DNA from: Acinetobacter guillouiae CIP 63.46
Lineage (GTDB): Bacteria > Pseudomonadota > Gammaproteobacteria > Pseudomonadales > Moraxellaceae
Direction: 5' to 3'
DNA: 64,000 nucleotides
Assembly: GCF_000368145.1 (NCBI RefSeq)
Contig: NZ_KB849287.1
Coordinates: 243,913-307,912 of the forward strand
Made by a program: the position numbers and the translations under genes. The notes under the pieces were generated by a model. The model saw only the letters and a list, made by a program, of their open reading frames with translations, had not been told where the DNA came from and searched no databases. This document shows positions 7,495-17,534 of the stretch, piece after piece (positions within the stretch are counted from its first letter, which is position 1; each line of letters starts with the position of its first letter).

Positions 7495-9540
7495 TTAGAC
7501 ATAGGCATATCTCGGTGCTTCAGGTAACCAGCGTTTTAATAAAGCTTCAGCATTTTCTGGATCATCTTTTAGTACTTGACTGGCAACATAATGTGCTTGA
7601 TTAAGTAAATGATCATCTCGTTCTAGCTTGGCGACACGGAAACCTAAATCTCCTGTTTGCTTGGTGCCCAGTAATTCACCCGGCCCTCGGATTTCTAAGT
7701 CTTTTTCTGCAATGATAAAACCGTCATTGGTTTCACGCATGATACGTAAACGTTCTTGGCCATTTTGTGATAAAGGATGTTTATAGAGTAGGGCGCAGAA
7801 ACTTGCGGTTGCACCACGACCGACACGACCACGTAACTGATGCAACTGAGACAGGCCTAAGCGTTCAGCATTTTCAATCACCATAATGGAAGCGTTTGGA
7901 ACATCGACCCCGACTTCAATCACTGTCGTTGCAATCAGCAGTTGCAATTCATTGTCTTTGAATTGTTGCATGACCAGTTGCTTCTCATCGGCTTTCATTT
8001 TTCCATGGACTAAGCCAATATTAATCTCTGGAAAGCGATCTTTAATCTCTTGATAGGTGGCTTCTGCGGCTTGAGCATCGAGAGTTTCTGATTGTTCGAC
8101 CAGAGTACAGACCCAATACGCCTGTTTACCCTCAGCACAGTTGGTGGTGATACGATTCAGCACTTCTTCGCGTCTATCAAGTGGAATCGTGACTGTTTGA
8201 ATGGGAGTACGTCCAGGAGGCAATTCATCAATCACTGAGGTATCTAGGTCACCATAGGCAGACATTGCCAGTGTGCGAGGGATTGGTGTTGCCGTCATGA
8301 CCAGTTGGTGTGGCGTGGTGTTATCCACGCCTTTATTACGTAAAGCTAGGCGTTGATCTACCCCGAAACGATGTTGTTCATCAATAATTACGAGACCAAG
8401 TTTGGAAAATTCAACATTGTCCTGAAATAAGGCATGGGTACCCACTACAATATTGGCAGTTCCATCCTTAATGGTTTGTTCAGCCGCAGCGCGTGCCTTG
8501 CCTTTTTGTTTGCCTGAAAGCCATGACACATTTAAACCGAGTGGCTCGAACCATTTCTTAAAATTGATATAGTGCTGTTCAGCTAAAATCTCAGTCGGTG
8601 CCATCAGCGCCACTTGCCAGCCTTCTTCCAAAATATGACAAGCCGCAACACCTGCAGCCAATGTTTTACCTGCACCTACATCGCCCTGAACCAGTCGCAA
8701 CATGGGTTTGTTTTGTTTTAAATCTTTGGCAATTTCGTTTGATACACGTTTTTGTGCATTGGTCATTTCAAAAGGTAAGCTTGCCAATAAGGCTTTTGCA
8801 AACTTTTTACTGGTTGAAAATGCTGGCGCTGCAATTTGTTGAATATAAGCACGTCGGGTTAATAGGCTGATTTGATGTGCAACCAATTCTTCAAAAATTA
8901 AACGTTGTTGAGCAGGGTGAGAGCCTTGTGAAAGTTGTAGCATATTGGCATTTACAGGAGGGTGATGAATATACTCCAGCGCCTGTTTAAGCGCGTAACC
9001 ATTGGTGAACTTTTCAGGTAATAACTCAGGTAAAGCATCAGCGTGCTGGTTTAAAGCTTGCTTAACGTATTCACGTAATTTGGGTTGGGTTAAGCCTTCG
9101 GTGGCAGGGTAAATTGCTGTTAGTTGGGTTTTAGGGAGTGCTGTATGTTCAGTAATTAACTGGATCTCGGGATGGTAAAGTTCAAGGCCACGAGCGCCAA
9201 CACGGACTTCCCCAAAAATTCTTAAACGATTACCCGCTTTAGCACGATCTGTGAGTGCTTTATAGATATGATAAAAGCGTAAGGTAACCTTGCCAAAATC
9301 ATCTTGCAATAAAATCGCCATCGATTTGCGTTTACCGGGTGGCATATCGATTGATCTGACCACGCCTTCCATGAGATAACTACGACCGACTTGTAATTGG
9401 TTCATGGGAATGATCGTGCTACGATCTTCATAATCACGTGGCAAATGAAACAGCAAATCATCTGTGGTGAAAATATTTAGTTTTTCAAGTAAAGCAGCGG
9501 CGGCATTGCCAACCCCTTGCAATTGATGGACGGCAGCCAT
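7495..9540 (-). CDS. recG: RecG, ATP-dependent DNA helicase
   Basis: A 681-residue superfamily 2 helicase that remodels stalled replication forks and branched recombination intermediates. The order is an N-terminal wedge/OB domain starting LQGVGNAAAALLEKL, then Walker A GDVGAGKTLAA, the DEQH box in IIDEQHRFGV, TATPIPRTLAMS (motif III), and the C-terminal helicase domain with QLRGRVGRG (motif VI). The length is normal. It lies back to back with the SDR gene at 9600. Confidence 0.97.
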   Translation of the reverse strand: MAAVHQLQGVGNAAAALLEKLNIFTTDDLLFHLPRDYEDRSTIIPMNQLQVGRSYLMEGVVRSIDMPPGKRKSMAILLQDDFGKVTLRFYHIYKALTDRAKAGNRLRIFGEVRVGARGLELYHPEIQLITEHTALPKTQLTAIYPATEGLTQPKLREYVKQALNQHADALPELLPEKFTNGYALKQALEYIHHPPVNANMLQLSQGSHPAQQRLIFEELVAHQISLLTRRAYIQQIAAPAFSTSKKFAKALLASLPFEMTNAQKRVSNEIAKDLKQNKPMLRLVQGDVGAGKTLAAGVAACHILEEGWQVALMAPTEILAEQHYINFKKWFEPLGLNVSWLSGKQKGKARAAAEQTIKDGTANIVVGTHALFQDNVEFSKLGLVIIDEQHRFGVDQRLALRNKGVDNTTPHQLVMTATPIPRTLAMSAYGDLDTSVIDELPPGRTPIQTVTIPLDRREEVLNRITTNCAEGKQAYWVCTLVEQSETLDAQAAEATYQEIKDRFPEINIGLVHGKMKADEKQLVMQQFKDNELQLLIATTVIEVGVDVPNASIMVIENAERLGLSQLHQLRGRVGRGATASFCALLYKHPLSQNGQERLRIMRETNDGFIIAEKDLEIRGPGELLGTKQTGDLGFRVAKLERDDHLLNQAHYVASQVLKDDPENAEALLKRWLPEAPRYAYV

Positions 9541-9599
9541 GTCCCCTCAACTTAAGTTTGATTGATTTTGAAAATCGGTTTCAAAGAATAGGTCGTGTA

Positions 9600-10421
9600 A
9601 TGCATATTCTATTTATTGGTTATGGTAAAACATCGCAACGTGTTGCCAAACAATTATTTCAGCAAGATCACCAAATTACCACAGTTAGCCGAAGTGCGAA
9701 AGATGATGATTTCGCACAACATTTGATTCAAGACATTCAACAACTCGATTTAGCGCAAATTCAGCCTGTCGATGTGGTGTATGTATTGCTCGCACCATCT
9801 CGAAATTCTCCGCTAAGTGCTATCGAAAATTATCAACAAACCTATGTCGACTCGGTGCAGCCGATTGTTAAGGCACTAAGAAATCATTCAGTAAAACGCA
9901 TCATCGTGGTGTCATCTACACGTGTTTATGGGGAAAACCGTGGTGAACGTATTGATGATGAGTCAATGCCTATTCCAAGTGATCAACAGGGGCAGTTGTT
10001 ATTGGCAATGGAGCAGCGATGGCAACAGGCTTATCCATCTAAATGTGTGATTGTGCGCCCAACTGGGATTTATGGCAGATCCGTTGCTCGTATGGTTAAG
10101 CTTGCAGAAACCACGCCAAGCTATCCCAATATTCATTGGTCAAATCGAATCCATATAGATGACCTTGCACATTTCTTAGCACATTTGCTTCACGTGGAAC
10201 ATCCAGAAAAATCATATATTTGTACAAATAATCAACCGCTACCATTGCATGAAATAATTTTATGGTTCCAACAACAGTTGAATTTATCGCACTTGGTTTT
10301 AGAAAGTTCCAATCAAACAGGGAAGCAGATTTTTGCGGAGAGGATGCTTGCAACAGGATTTAAGTGGGCACATCAAAATTGTTATATTGATTATGAGCAA
10401 AAATTATTGTCAGAATACTAA
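9600..10421 (+). CDS. NAD(P)-binding SDR/epimerase family protein (YeeZ-like)
   Basis: A 273-residue extended SDR-type protein. The N-terminal Rossmann motif GYGKTSQRVAKQL, the conserved VVSSTRVYGENRGE with Ser and Tyr of the active site, and the RPTGIYG block are visible. ATG 9600 is the likely start because it puts the Rossmann strand MHILFIGYG at the N-terminus; an in-frame TTG at 9558 adds unconserved residues. The substrate is unknown. It is close upstream of the AlkB-like gene (20 bp), so co-transcription is likely. Confidence 0.82.
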   Translation: MHILFIGYGKTSQRVAKQLFQQDHQITTVSRSAKDDDFAQHLIQDIQQLDLAQIQPVDVVYVLLAPSRNSPLSAIENYQQTYVDSVQPIVKALRNHSVKRIIVVSSTRVYGENRGERIDDESMPIPSDQQGQLLLAMEQRWQQAYPSKCVIVRPTGIYGRSVARMVKLAETTPSYPNIHWSNRIHIDDLAHFLAHLLHVEHPEKSYICTNNQPLPLHEIILWFQQQLNLSHLVLESSNQTGKQIFAERMLATGFKWAHQNCYIDYEQKLLSEY

Positions 10422-10441
10422 ATTAAATTAGCGAGACTTAA

Positions 10442-10954
10442 GTGGAAGATATTATTTATATTAAAGATTTTTTAAAAGATAACCATAAATTATTTGCTCT
10501 TTTAAATAGAAAAATAATATGGGATGAGCGTATGACAGCACGTAAAACTGCGAGTTTTGGTAAAGCTTATAATTATTCTCAAATGTCCTATCCTGAAGCT
10601 CCTTTTTTGGATGAAATAAGACCGATTATTGATTTAATTAAAGAGACTTTGAGTTTTGAACCAAATAATTGTCTTATTAATTATTATATAGATGGTCAGG
10701 CGCGTATGGGATGGCATTCGGATCAAACAGATGTCCTTGTTCCAGGAACTGGTGTTGTGATTATTTCTTTAGGTGGTGAGCGGATTTTAAAATTTAGAAA
10801 AATACATGCTTATGAGGTAACTTCTGAGTATTTGTTGGCAGCTGGCAGTTTAATTTATATGAGTCAGCAGATTCAGGAGGAATGGCAACATTGTATTCCA
10901 AAATCAAATATTGAACAGGCTAGAATGAGTCTGACGTTTCGGAAGCTGCTGTAA
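10442..10954 (+). CDS. AlkB-like 2-oxoglutarate/Fe(II) dioxygenase
   Basis: A 170-residue AlkB-family oxygenase predicted to remove alkyl groups from DNA or RNA bases by oxidation. The iron ligands HxD (H92, D94 in GWHSDQ) and H150 (WQHCIPK), and the 2-oxoglutarate-binding Arg in RMSLTFR, are present, as is the NYY motif near residue 80. The length and the short N-terminus fit the human ABH2/ABH3-like bacterial branch. The start is GTG 10442, directly after an in-frame TAA (10439-10441). The ribosome site is weak. The gene is more AT-rich than its neighbours. Confidence 0.87.
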   Translation: MEDIIYIKDFLKDNHKLFALLNRKIIWDERMTARKTASFGKAYNYSQMSYPEAPFLDEIRPIIDLIKETLSFEPNNCLINYYIDGQARMGWHSDQTDVLVPGTGVVIISLGGERILKFRKIHAYEVTSEYLLAAGSLIYMSQQIQEEWQHCIPKSNIEQARMSLTFRKLL

Positions 10955-11018
10955 AATTTAGTCAGCAGATAAGTTGTTGGTGGGGCTAGAGCCTAAAAAT
11001 AGAAATAATAAATTTAAC

Positions 11019-11042
11019 TGATGAAACAGTTACTTTTTTCGT
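11019..11042 (+). terminator. Weak terminator-like hairpin after the AlkB-like gene
   Basis: AACTG and CAGTT arms are followed by AC and a T6 run. The stem is only five pairs, so the call is uncertain. Confidence 0.35.
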
Positions 11043-11130
11043 AGCTAGATATATCACACTAGAATCTGAAAATTATAAATTAGCTCGGAGAGCCTTAGGA
11101 TTATTCAATAATTGAGACTTTGAGAAGTTC

Positions 11131-11196
11131 CCTCTCCTTGCAGGAGAGGGTTAGGGAGAGGTAATCATCCCAGCCTTCTCCCAAAGGGAAAAGGCA
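11131..11196. repeat. Intergenic GC-rich inverted-repeat element
   Basis: CCCTCTCCT and AGGAGAGGG form a hairpin at 11131-11151. It is followed by TTAGGGAGAGG (11152-11162) and a second purine/pyrimidine-rich arm CCTTCTCCC at 11173-11181. The composition is unlike the AT-rich surroundings. CCCTCTCC/AGGGAGAGG elements of this type recur between genes in many Gram-negative genomes, but the copy number here cannot be judged from one window. Confidence 0.5.
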
Positions 11197-11207
11197 CTTT
11201 AAAGCTT

Positions 11208-13793
11208 TTATTTTTTCTTCCGTTTTAAACGCTTCTTGGCTTGTTGAGCGGCTAAAGCATCTAAAGCTTCTTTTAACTCCTCATCTGTAAATGAGGTGAT
11301 ATGGTGCAGCATTTGCAAAGTTACATCATCAAGAACCAAATTGGCATATTGCGCAACATTTCTAAACTGCTCATCAAAAACAATGGCATGGTCTTCATTG
11401 GTTTTGATATAGCCTTGTTCAGTTAAGACTTTCATAAAACTTTGGAATAACGCTTTATCAAAGAACTCAGGTGAGTTGAACTCATACAATACAGATAAAC
11501 GTTGCCCAACCAAGTGACTTAATTCTTCGACTTGGCGAATCGAGATATTTCCAGAGCCACGTTGAGTAATTAAAGCCAGTGTCATGTAATAACGTTCAAG
11601 ACTTTGACGTACTGGAGCAGCCAAAACAGCCAATTGATTATGGTCTTCTGAGTTTGGCGCAGGGCTGAAAATAAAATCTTCATCATCGACAAAAATTAAA
11701 TTCGCTTGAGCCAAAGCATCGACATATTCAGTCACTTGAGCCTTGATTTCACTATCTTTCCATTTTAAGAACAACTCTGCTTTTAAGAATGGATAAAGGG
11801 TACGAATCACATTAAGTAAATCAGACTTACTGATCTTGCCATTATGTTCGACCAATGCTGCGACCAGCGACGGTAAAACAAAGGCATGCAAAATGTTATT
11901 GCGGAAGTAAGTCAGTAAAATTGCTTGATTATCTTCAATGGCAATAATATCGCCAAGGACGTGCTGGACACGTTTAATCAATTTCAGTTTCATACCATAG
12001 GCAATGATTTCTTTACCTGATAATGGCGTGACCTGAGTGCGGCTGTCATAAGGATTTGCAGTTAATAACTTGCGATATGTATCAAGCTGTTTAATGCAGA
12101 TTTCTTCATCAAGTGTGTGTTTTGGAGTTGCCAATAAAATCAGTGACAATAAAGAAACAGGGTTTATCACCACAGCACGGTTGATATTTTCCAGAATCGC
12201 ATTTGCCGAGCTGGTCACTGCATCTGAGACTTCTTGCGGGATTGGATCATCATTATGTTCAATGGTGATTTGATCAGCGCCATGTGCTTTGAGTAAGTCA
12301 TCTAAGAAAACAGGTTCACCAAAATTGACATGCACTTTACCAAAAATACGCTCAATTTTTTTCAGGGTTTGCAAGATTCCCCAAATGGATTCAGCTTCTT
12401 TTGGCTTACCATTCATTTCGCCCACATAAGTTGCGCCTTCCATCAAGCGCTCATAACCGACATAGGTTGGGATAAAGACAATCGGTTTGGCACGGCCGCG
12501 CAAATGACCATGTACCGTCATTGCGAGCATGCCAGTTTTTGGTGGTAACAAACGTCCAGTTCGAGAACGACCACCTTCAATAAAGTATTCAAGAGGTGTG
12601 TTTCTAGACAGAATGCTAAATAAATATTCTTTAAATACCGATGTATAAAGTGCATTGCCGCGGAATGAACGACGGATAAAGAATGCACCGCCTCCACGCA
12701 GTAATTGACCGACAAATGGCATGTTAAGGTTATCGCCGGCAGCAATATACGGCACCATCAAACCACGTTTATAAATCACATAAGACAATAACAAGTAATC
12801 GATATGGCTACGGTGACAAGGCGTATAAATCACTTCATAGTCTTTGACTAACTCGCGCACAGTATTGAAGTTATGTACTTCAACGCCGTCATAAAGCTGT
12901 GTCCATAGACGAGTCAAGGCCATATCTGCAAAGCGTACAGCCGATGCAGAATAGTCGGATGCAATTTCGTTTACAAAACCAATCGCTTTATGTTCAGCAT
13001 CAATCATGCTGATTTTTGAGCGAATACTTTCTTTACGAATTGCATCCTGTACATCAGGGGCTTTAATCAGTGATTGCATGACATTACGGCGATCAGATAA
13101 ATCTGGACCGAGAATGACTTCACGCTGACGATCTAAGTAGTCATTTAATTGATTGACAATATAAGTGGCTGGTGAAATATTGGGATGATCAATTTTCGCA
13201 TGATCCACTAAAGCTCTAAGTGATTGCGCTTCATGGAATTCAAGGAATGACTGTCGACCATGTAAACCAATGTTCATCAATTGTTTGACTTTACTTGGAG
13301 TCGCCCAAGTGTCCGTAAATAACAGCTTAAACCAAGAATCTTCTTTATCTGGTGAACGTCCCCATAGTACTGTAACAGGGATTAATTCAATATCTAAATC
13401 AGCATTTTGATCAAGTGATTCAATCAGTCTAACTAAACGTGGCGGATAAGCATGCGTAGGCGGATTAAAATAATTGTTTTCGTCTTGGTGTTGTAAAAAT
13501 AAAATTGCAGCTTTTTCGCGACTATTGCCAATCATTAATGGGTCAAGTGCAGGAGGAAGCTGCAAACGACGTGTTTCACCATCAACAACTAAAGCATTAC
13601 TTCGTGAGTAATTCTGTAGAACATAGCAGACAACTTTTTGAGTTGTGGGCTGAATGAGCTCAGAATTTTCAGTTGAAGGGTCTAAAGGTTGAGCTTCTGT
13701 AGGAACCTCTCCAAGAACATGTGGTGTTACCACAAGGTCAAGTATTTTACTCGAAAGTCGACGATACATTTGACCAAAGCCACTCTTGGACAT
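11208..13793 (-). CDS. plsB: PlsB, glycerol-3-phosphate acyltransferase
   Basis: An 861-residue inner-membrane-associated acyltransferase that makes 1-acyl-glycerol-3-phosphate, the first step of phospholipid synthesis. The four acyltransferase blocks are visible: HRSHID (HX4D), GGGAFFIRRSF, EGGRSRTGRLLPPKTG and IVFIPTYVGYE. ATG 13793 (MSKSGFGQMYRRL) is chosen because AGGAG lies seven bases upstream; the open frame continues 31 codons further but without a ribosome site. The C-terminus ends in a basic KKRLKRKKK tail. Confidence 0.95.
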   Translation of the reverse strand: MSKSGFGQMYRRLSSKILDLVVTPHVLGEVPTEAQPLDPSTENSELIQPTTQKVVCYVLQNYSRSNALVVDGETRRLQLPPALDPLMIGNSREKAAILFLQHQDENNYFNPPTHAYPPRLVRLIESLDQNADLDIELIPVTVLWGRSPDKEDSWFKLLFTDTWATPSKVKQLMNIGLHGRQSFLEFHEAQSLRALVDHAKIDHPNISPATYIVNQLNDYLDRQREVILGPDLSDRRNVMQSLIKAPDVQDAIRKESIRSKISMIDAEHKAIGFVNEIASDYSASAVRFADMALTRLWTQLYDGVEVHNFNTVRELVKDYEVIYTPCHRSHIDYLLLSYVIYKRGLMVPYIAAGDNLNMPFVGQLLRGGGAFFIRRSFRGNALYTSVFKEYLFSILSRNTPLEYFIEGGRSRTGRLLPPKTGMLAMTVHGHLRGRAKPIVFIPTYVGYERLMEGATYVGEMNGKPKEAESIWGILQTLKKIERIFGKVHVNFGEPVFLDDLLKAHGADQITIEHNDDPIPQEVSDAVTSSANAILENINRAVVINPVSLLSLILLATPKHTLDEEICIKQLDTYRKLLTANPYDSRTQVTPLSGKEIIAYGMKLKLIKRVQHVLGDIIAIEDNQAILLTYFRNNILHAFVLPSLVAALVEHNGKISKSDLLNVIRTLYPFLKAELFLKWKDSEIKAQVTEYVDALAQANLIFVDDEDFIFSPAPNSEDHNQLAVLAAPVRQSLERYYMTLALITQRGSGNISIRQVEELSHLVGQRLSVLYEFNSPEFFDKALFQSFMKVLTEQGYIKTNEDHAIVFDEQFRNVAQYANLVLDDVTLQMLHHITSFTDEELKEALDALAAQQAKKRLKRKKK

Positions 13794-14081
13794 AAATACT
13801 CCTAGCCAATGGTGAATCACGCAATAAAGCGGATAAAAAATATTTTCTGTAATTAAAGCACAGAACAGTATGTCATTTTCTGACAAACTGCGGGTCGCTT
13901 GTCAGATTTTATCGTTAAAAAACGTATTTTAAACAATCCATCAGCACAAGAGAAGTGACAATACAGTTTATGAAAATTTAATGTTTCTCTCAGGACTTAT
14001 GGCAAAATAGAGTTAAATCTCTAAAATATGGATACTTTGTTCTATCCATTGGAATAAAGTCAGTATATAGAAAGGTCACTT

Positions 14082-14957
14082 ATGAATGCTTTAACCCAAG
14101 AGCTTGTAGAGCTTTTAACCCTTGAAAAACTTGAAGAACATATTTTTCGTGGTCAAAGTCGAAATTTAGTTGGTAAGCGTGTTTTTGGTGGGCAAGTTTT
14201 AGGACAAGCACTGCGGGCAGCATCATACACCGCTGATCGCCCCGTACATTCTTTACATGCGTACTTCCTATATGGTGGGGATATCAATGCCCCAATCATT
14301 TATGAGGTTGATCGGTTACGTGATGGCAAAAGCTTCTTAAGTCGCCAAGTACGTGCAATCCAGCATGGACGTACCATTTTTTCAGCAATGGTGTCATTTG
14401 CAACACCTGAAGAAGGCTTGAATTATCAAATTGCTGAGCCAGAATATCCGGCACCTGATGAATTAAAAGCTGAGCAAGAGCTTAAAGAAAATTTAATCAG
14501 TTTTATCCCGGAAAATATTCGTGCTGCGTTTATGCGTCCACGTCAGGTAGAAATTCGTCCGATCAATGTGACCAATCCATTTCAACCACAACCTGAAGCG
14601 CCGTCTTATGCACATTACTTGCGTACGCATGAGCCATTAGCTGCAGAACAGGCGGATGACATCTCGTTAAATCAGGCAATTGTTGCGTTTTATTCGGACT
14701 ATACCTTGATGATGACTGCTTTGCGACCGCATGGTCTCAATTACCTCTCGCCAAGTTTGCAATGTGCCAGTATTGATCATACGATCTATTTCCATAAACC
14801 AGTAAAAGCAGATGATTGGATGCTTTACGATATGGATGCAACAGTCAGTGCAAATTCACGCGGTCTGAATTTTGGTCGTATGTGGCAAAATGGCGAATTG
14901 GTTTGTAGTACGGTGCAAGAAGGTTTGATGCGGGTACGTGAAATCGAAAACCAATAA
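14082..14957 (+). CDS. tesB: TesB, acyl-CoA thioesterase II
   Basis: A 291-residue double-hotdog thioesterase that hydrolyses acyl-CoA to fatty acid and CoA. The N-terminal block RNLVGKRVFGGQVLGQALRA and the C-terminal SIDHTIYFHKP and VQEGLMRVR segments match TesB, which uses an Asp/Gln/Thr triad. It is divergent from plsB across 288 bp, joining opposite functions in acyl-CoA use, and is followed by a terminator. Confidence 0.93.
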   Translation: MNALTQELVELLTLEKLEEHIFRGQSRNLVGKRVFGGQVLGQALRAASYTADRPVHSLHAYFLYGGDINAPIIYEVDRLRDGKSFLSRQVRAIQHGRTIFSAMVSFATPEEGLNYQIAEPEYPAPDELKAEQELKENLISFIPENIRAAFMRPRQVEIRPINVTNPFQPQPEAPSYAHYLRTHEPLAAEQADDISLNQAIVAFYSDYTLMMTALRPHGLNYLSPSLQCASIDHTIYFHKPVKADDWMLYDMDATVSANSRGLNFGRMWQNGELVCSTVQEGLMRVREIENQ

Positions 14958-14990
14958 TACTTTTGCACTGATACGCTAATCGTGAAACTC

Positions 14991-15016
14991 AGCCATCATC
15001 TCTGATGGCTTTTCTA
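14991..15016 (+). terminator. Terminator of tesB
   Basis: AGCCATCA and TGATGGCT arms with a four-base loop are followed by TTTTC and further T-rich sequence, about 35 bp after the tesB stop. Confidence 0.85.
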
Positions 15017-15110
15017 TTTTTTAGCAGAGCTTGTGACAAAAAAATGCTCGATTCTAAATAACTTCAATGGCATAGTTCAACGTGTAAATATTTATAAATA
15101 GTCAGCGAAG

Positions 15111-16349
15111 ATGAGTTTAAACACCCAAATTTTTATTGCAGCCATTCTTGGTGTGGCATTTGGATTTTTATTAAATCAATTCCCTAATACTCAATTTTTA
15201 GATGCCAGCATTTATGGTTTGAGCATCGCCAGTAGTATTTTTATTGGTTTATTAAAAATGCTTTTGGTTCCACTTATTTTTAGTTCAATCTTGGTGGGTG
15301 TTTCAAACTTAGAAGCGGGTAGTCAACTCAGTCGAGTTTGGAAAATAACCTTGGCTTGTTGTGTGACCACAACGACATTGGCACTTATTCTCGGTTTAGC
15401 CTCAACACATCTATTCAATGTAGGACAAGGTGTGGACATTGCAATGTTTCAAGATGCAATGAATCAACATAAAAGCCCAGATTCACTGACACCCAGCTCG
15501 TTTTTAACCAATTTTATTCAAAATACCCTCATCAATCCATTTAAAGCATTTAGTGACGGCAATGTTTTGGCAGTCGTACTGTTTGCTTTGTTATTGGGCT
15601 TGGCACTGGTACATGGTGGAGAGCGTTTTAATTCAATCAAACAACTGGCGCGTCAGTTTTTTGACATCATGATGATGTTAGTGGGTTGGGTGATGAAAGT
15701 TGCGCCAATTGGTATTTTTGCGTTGATGGCAAAGCTGATTGCAACAGAAGACATCTCTATTTTAAGCCGTCTTGCTGAGTTTGCTATTGTTGTTACGGGA
15801 ACCACGATATTTCATGGTGTTGTGGTTCTGCCATTGTTGTTATGGATCTTTGGAAAAATGGATCCGATTACCTTTTTTAAAGGAACGCGTGCAGCATTAA
15901 TTACAGCATTTGCAACCAGTTCAAGTTCTGCAACCATGCCTTTGAGTTTAAAGTGTACTCAAGAAAATTTAGGTGTACGTCCACAAATTGCAGGCTTTGT
16001 GATTCCTTTCGGTTCTCAGTTGAACATGGATGGAACAGCACTTTATGAAGCAGCAGCAGCGCTTTTTATTGCCAATTTAATGGGTTTAGAGTTATCAATT
16101 ACCCAACAAGTGATTGTCTGTCTGACTGCGATGATTGCTTCATTGGGCGCACCGGGTATTCCAAGTGCGGGCATGGTCACCATGATCATGGTGCTACAAT
16201 CTGTGGGATTACCAGCAGAGGCAATTGCGATTCTTCTGCCAATTGATCGTATTCTCGATACTGTACGTACCGTAGTGAATGTACAAGGGGATATGATGAT
16301 TAGTGTGGTTGTTGACCGAAATACCAAAGATATGGAAAGTCCAACTTAG
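15111..16349 (+). CDS. Dicarboxylate/amino acid:cation symporter (DAACS family)
   Basis: A 412-residue SDF/DAACS-family secondary transporter (GltP, DctA and SstT relatives) that takes up acidic amino acids or C4-dicarboxylates with H+ or Na+. The serine-rich re-entrant loop TSSSSATMPLSL and the transport-site helix NMDGTALYEAAAA are diagnostic. The C-terminal block PIDRILDTVRTVVNVQGD is also conserved. The substrate cannot be fixed by eye. ATG 15111 follows AGCGAAG. A strong terminator follows the gene. Confidence 0.9.
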   Translation: MSLNTQIFIAAILGVAFGFLLNQFPNTQFLDASIYGLSIASSIFIGLLKMLLVPLIFSSILVGVSNLEAGSQLSRVWKITLACCVTTTTLALILGLASTHLFNVGQGVDIAMFQDAMNQHKSPDSLTPSSFLTNFIQNTLINPFKAFSDGNVLAVVLFALLLGLALVHGGERFNSIKQLARQFFDIMMMLVGWVMKVAPIGIFALMAKLIATEDISILSRLAEFAIVVTGTTIFHGVVVLPLLLWIFGKMDPITFFKGTRAALITAFATSSSSATMPLSLKCTQENLGVRPQIAGFVIPFGSQLNMDGTALYEAAAALFIANLMGLELSITQQVIVCLTAMIASLGAPGIPSAGMVTMIMVLQSVGLPAEAIAILLPIDRILDTVRTVVNVQGDMMISVVVDRNTKDMESPT

Positions 16350-16385
16350 TGTATGGTTAGGATCGTGTTCTAAAAGATTGACCCA

Positions 16386-16416
16386 AAAAAAGCAGGATCT
16401 AAATCCTGCTTTTTTT
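16386..16416 (+). terminator. Terminator between the DAACS symporter and the PF10118 gene
   Basis: AGCAGGAT and ATCCTGCT arms (16391-16410) are flanked by A7 and T7 runs, so it can work on both strands for the convergent genes on either side. Confidence 0.92.
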
Positions 16417-16450
16417 ATTTGATTTCAGTATTGATTAGTTTTAACAGTTA

Positions 16451-17398
16451 TTATGCTGCAACTCTAGGCAATGCACGTTTTGCTGCAGGGGATTGATCCA
16501 AATAAGCAATCGCATCTTCTGTTTTAGCTTCATGTACTGGATCATACCAAGGCATTAAATAGCCCAATTGCTGTGAAACCAACCATAATGGATGTGGCAT
16601 TAAGCGATTATCTGATTGTGCGATACTCGCCCATTCACGCCAAATCCAAGGCTTATAGAAAGCAGGTTTTTTATCTGCATAACGTGGGTCTTGCCCCATG
16701 ATATGTGCAGCACCATCAACCCATAAGCCTAATACAGCGGCAATCACGATAACACTTTGATAATAACGGGAAATATAACCACCACCCAAATGACGATACA
16801 GATCAAAAGCCACTGTACGGTGTTCAATCTCTTCGGCACCATGCCATTTGACTAAATCAAGCATATTTGGATCTGCACCCAATTCCGCCCATTTTTTATT
16901 ATAAAGCGCATATTTACCCAACACACAAGTCATATGTTCAACAGTGGCGACGATACCTAGGCGGAACAAATCCCATTGATGATCGAGGATTTTGGGTACT
17001 TTAAAGCCGAGTGGTTGATCTGCAAGTAATTTGCCAAACAAGAAATCCATAATCTCAAGATTACGTTGAATATCAATATTACGCACAGTTAAGTATTCTT
17101 TATTTGCTGAAGCATGTGCTTGAGCATGCATCGCTTCTTGGCGGATAAAGGCACGAACATCTTCAGCTAATTTTTCATCTGTGATTTTGGGTAAAACACG
17201 ATTGTATAAACGGCAAAACCAAAATTCACCTGCTGGGAGAATATTGTTAATTTCATTGATAAAGTAGCTGACAAATGGCTGATTTGGAATCCAATCGACA
17301 GGGGTATCTTGCCATTCAAATTTCACTTTACGTGGTTTGATGTGGTACTGAATAGACGATCCAATCCGACTGTTCTTTAATTTAGCGAGTAACTTCAT
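16451..17398 (-). CDS. PF10118-type predicted metal-dependent hydrolase
   Basis: A 315-residue protein of the family named metal-dependent hydrolase (PF10118, UCP07580), all-alpha and ferritin/desaturase-like. His/Glu clusters consistent with a di-metal site are FIRQEAMHAQAH, TVEHMTCVLG and GAEEIEHRTVAFDLY. No substrate is established for the family. Acinetobacters carry several copies, often near lipid genes. ATG 17398 is preferred over the GTG just upstream because AGGAC is well spaced. Confidence 0.8.
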   Translation of the reverse strand: MKLLAKLKNSRIGSSIQYHIKPRKVKFEWQDTPVDWIPNQPFVSYFINEINNILPAGEFWFCRLYNRVLPKITDEKLAEDVRAFIRQEAMHAQAHASANKEYLTVRNIDIQRNLEIMDFLFGKLLADQPLGFKVPKILDHQWDLFRLGIVATVEHMTCVLGKYALYNKKWAELGADPNMLDLVKWHGAEEIEHRTVAFDLYRHLGGGYISRYYQSVIVIAAVLGLWVDGAAHIMGQDPRYADKKPAFYKPWIWREWASIAQSDNRLMPHPLWLVSQQLGYLMPWYDPVHEAKTEDAIAYLDQSPAAKRALPRVAA

Positions 17399-17534
17399 CA
17401 CAGTGTCCTAATTTTTCTTTGGTGATTTCACACTTTATTATTCAAGTATAAAAAAATGTCCTAAATAGTTATTAGCAATTTAGGACATTCCAGTATCAAT
17501 ATGTGATGAATTTTGTTAGACAAGACTTTTTTAT

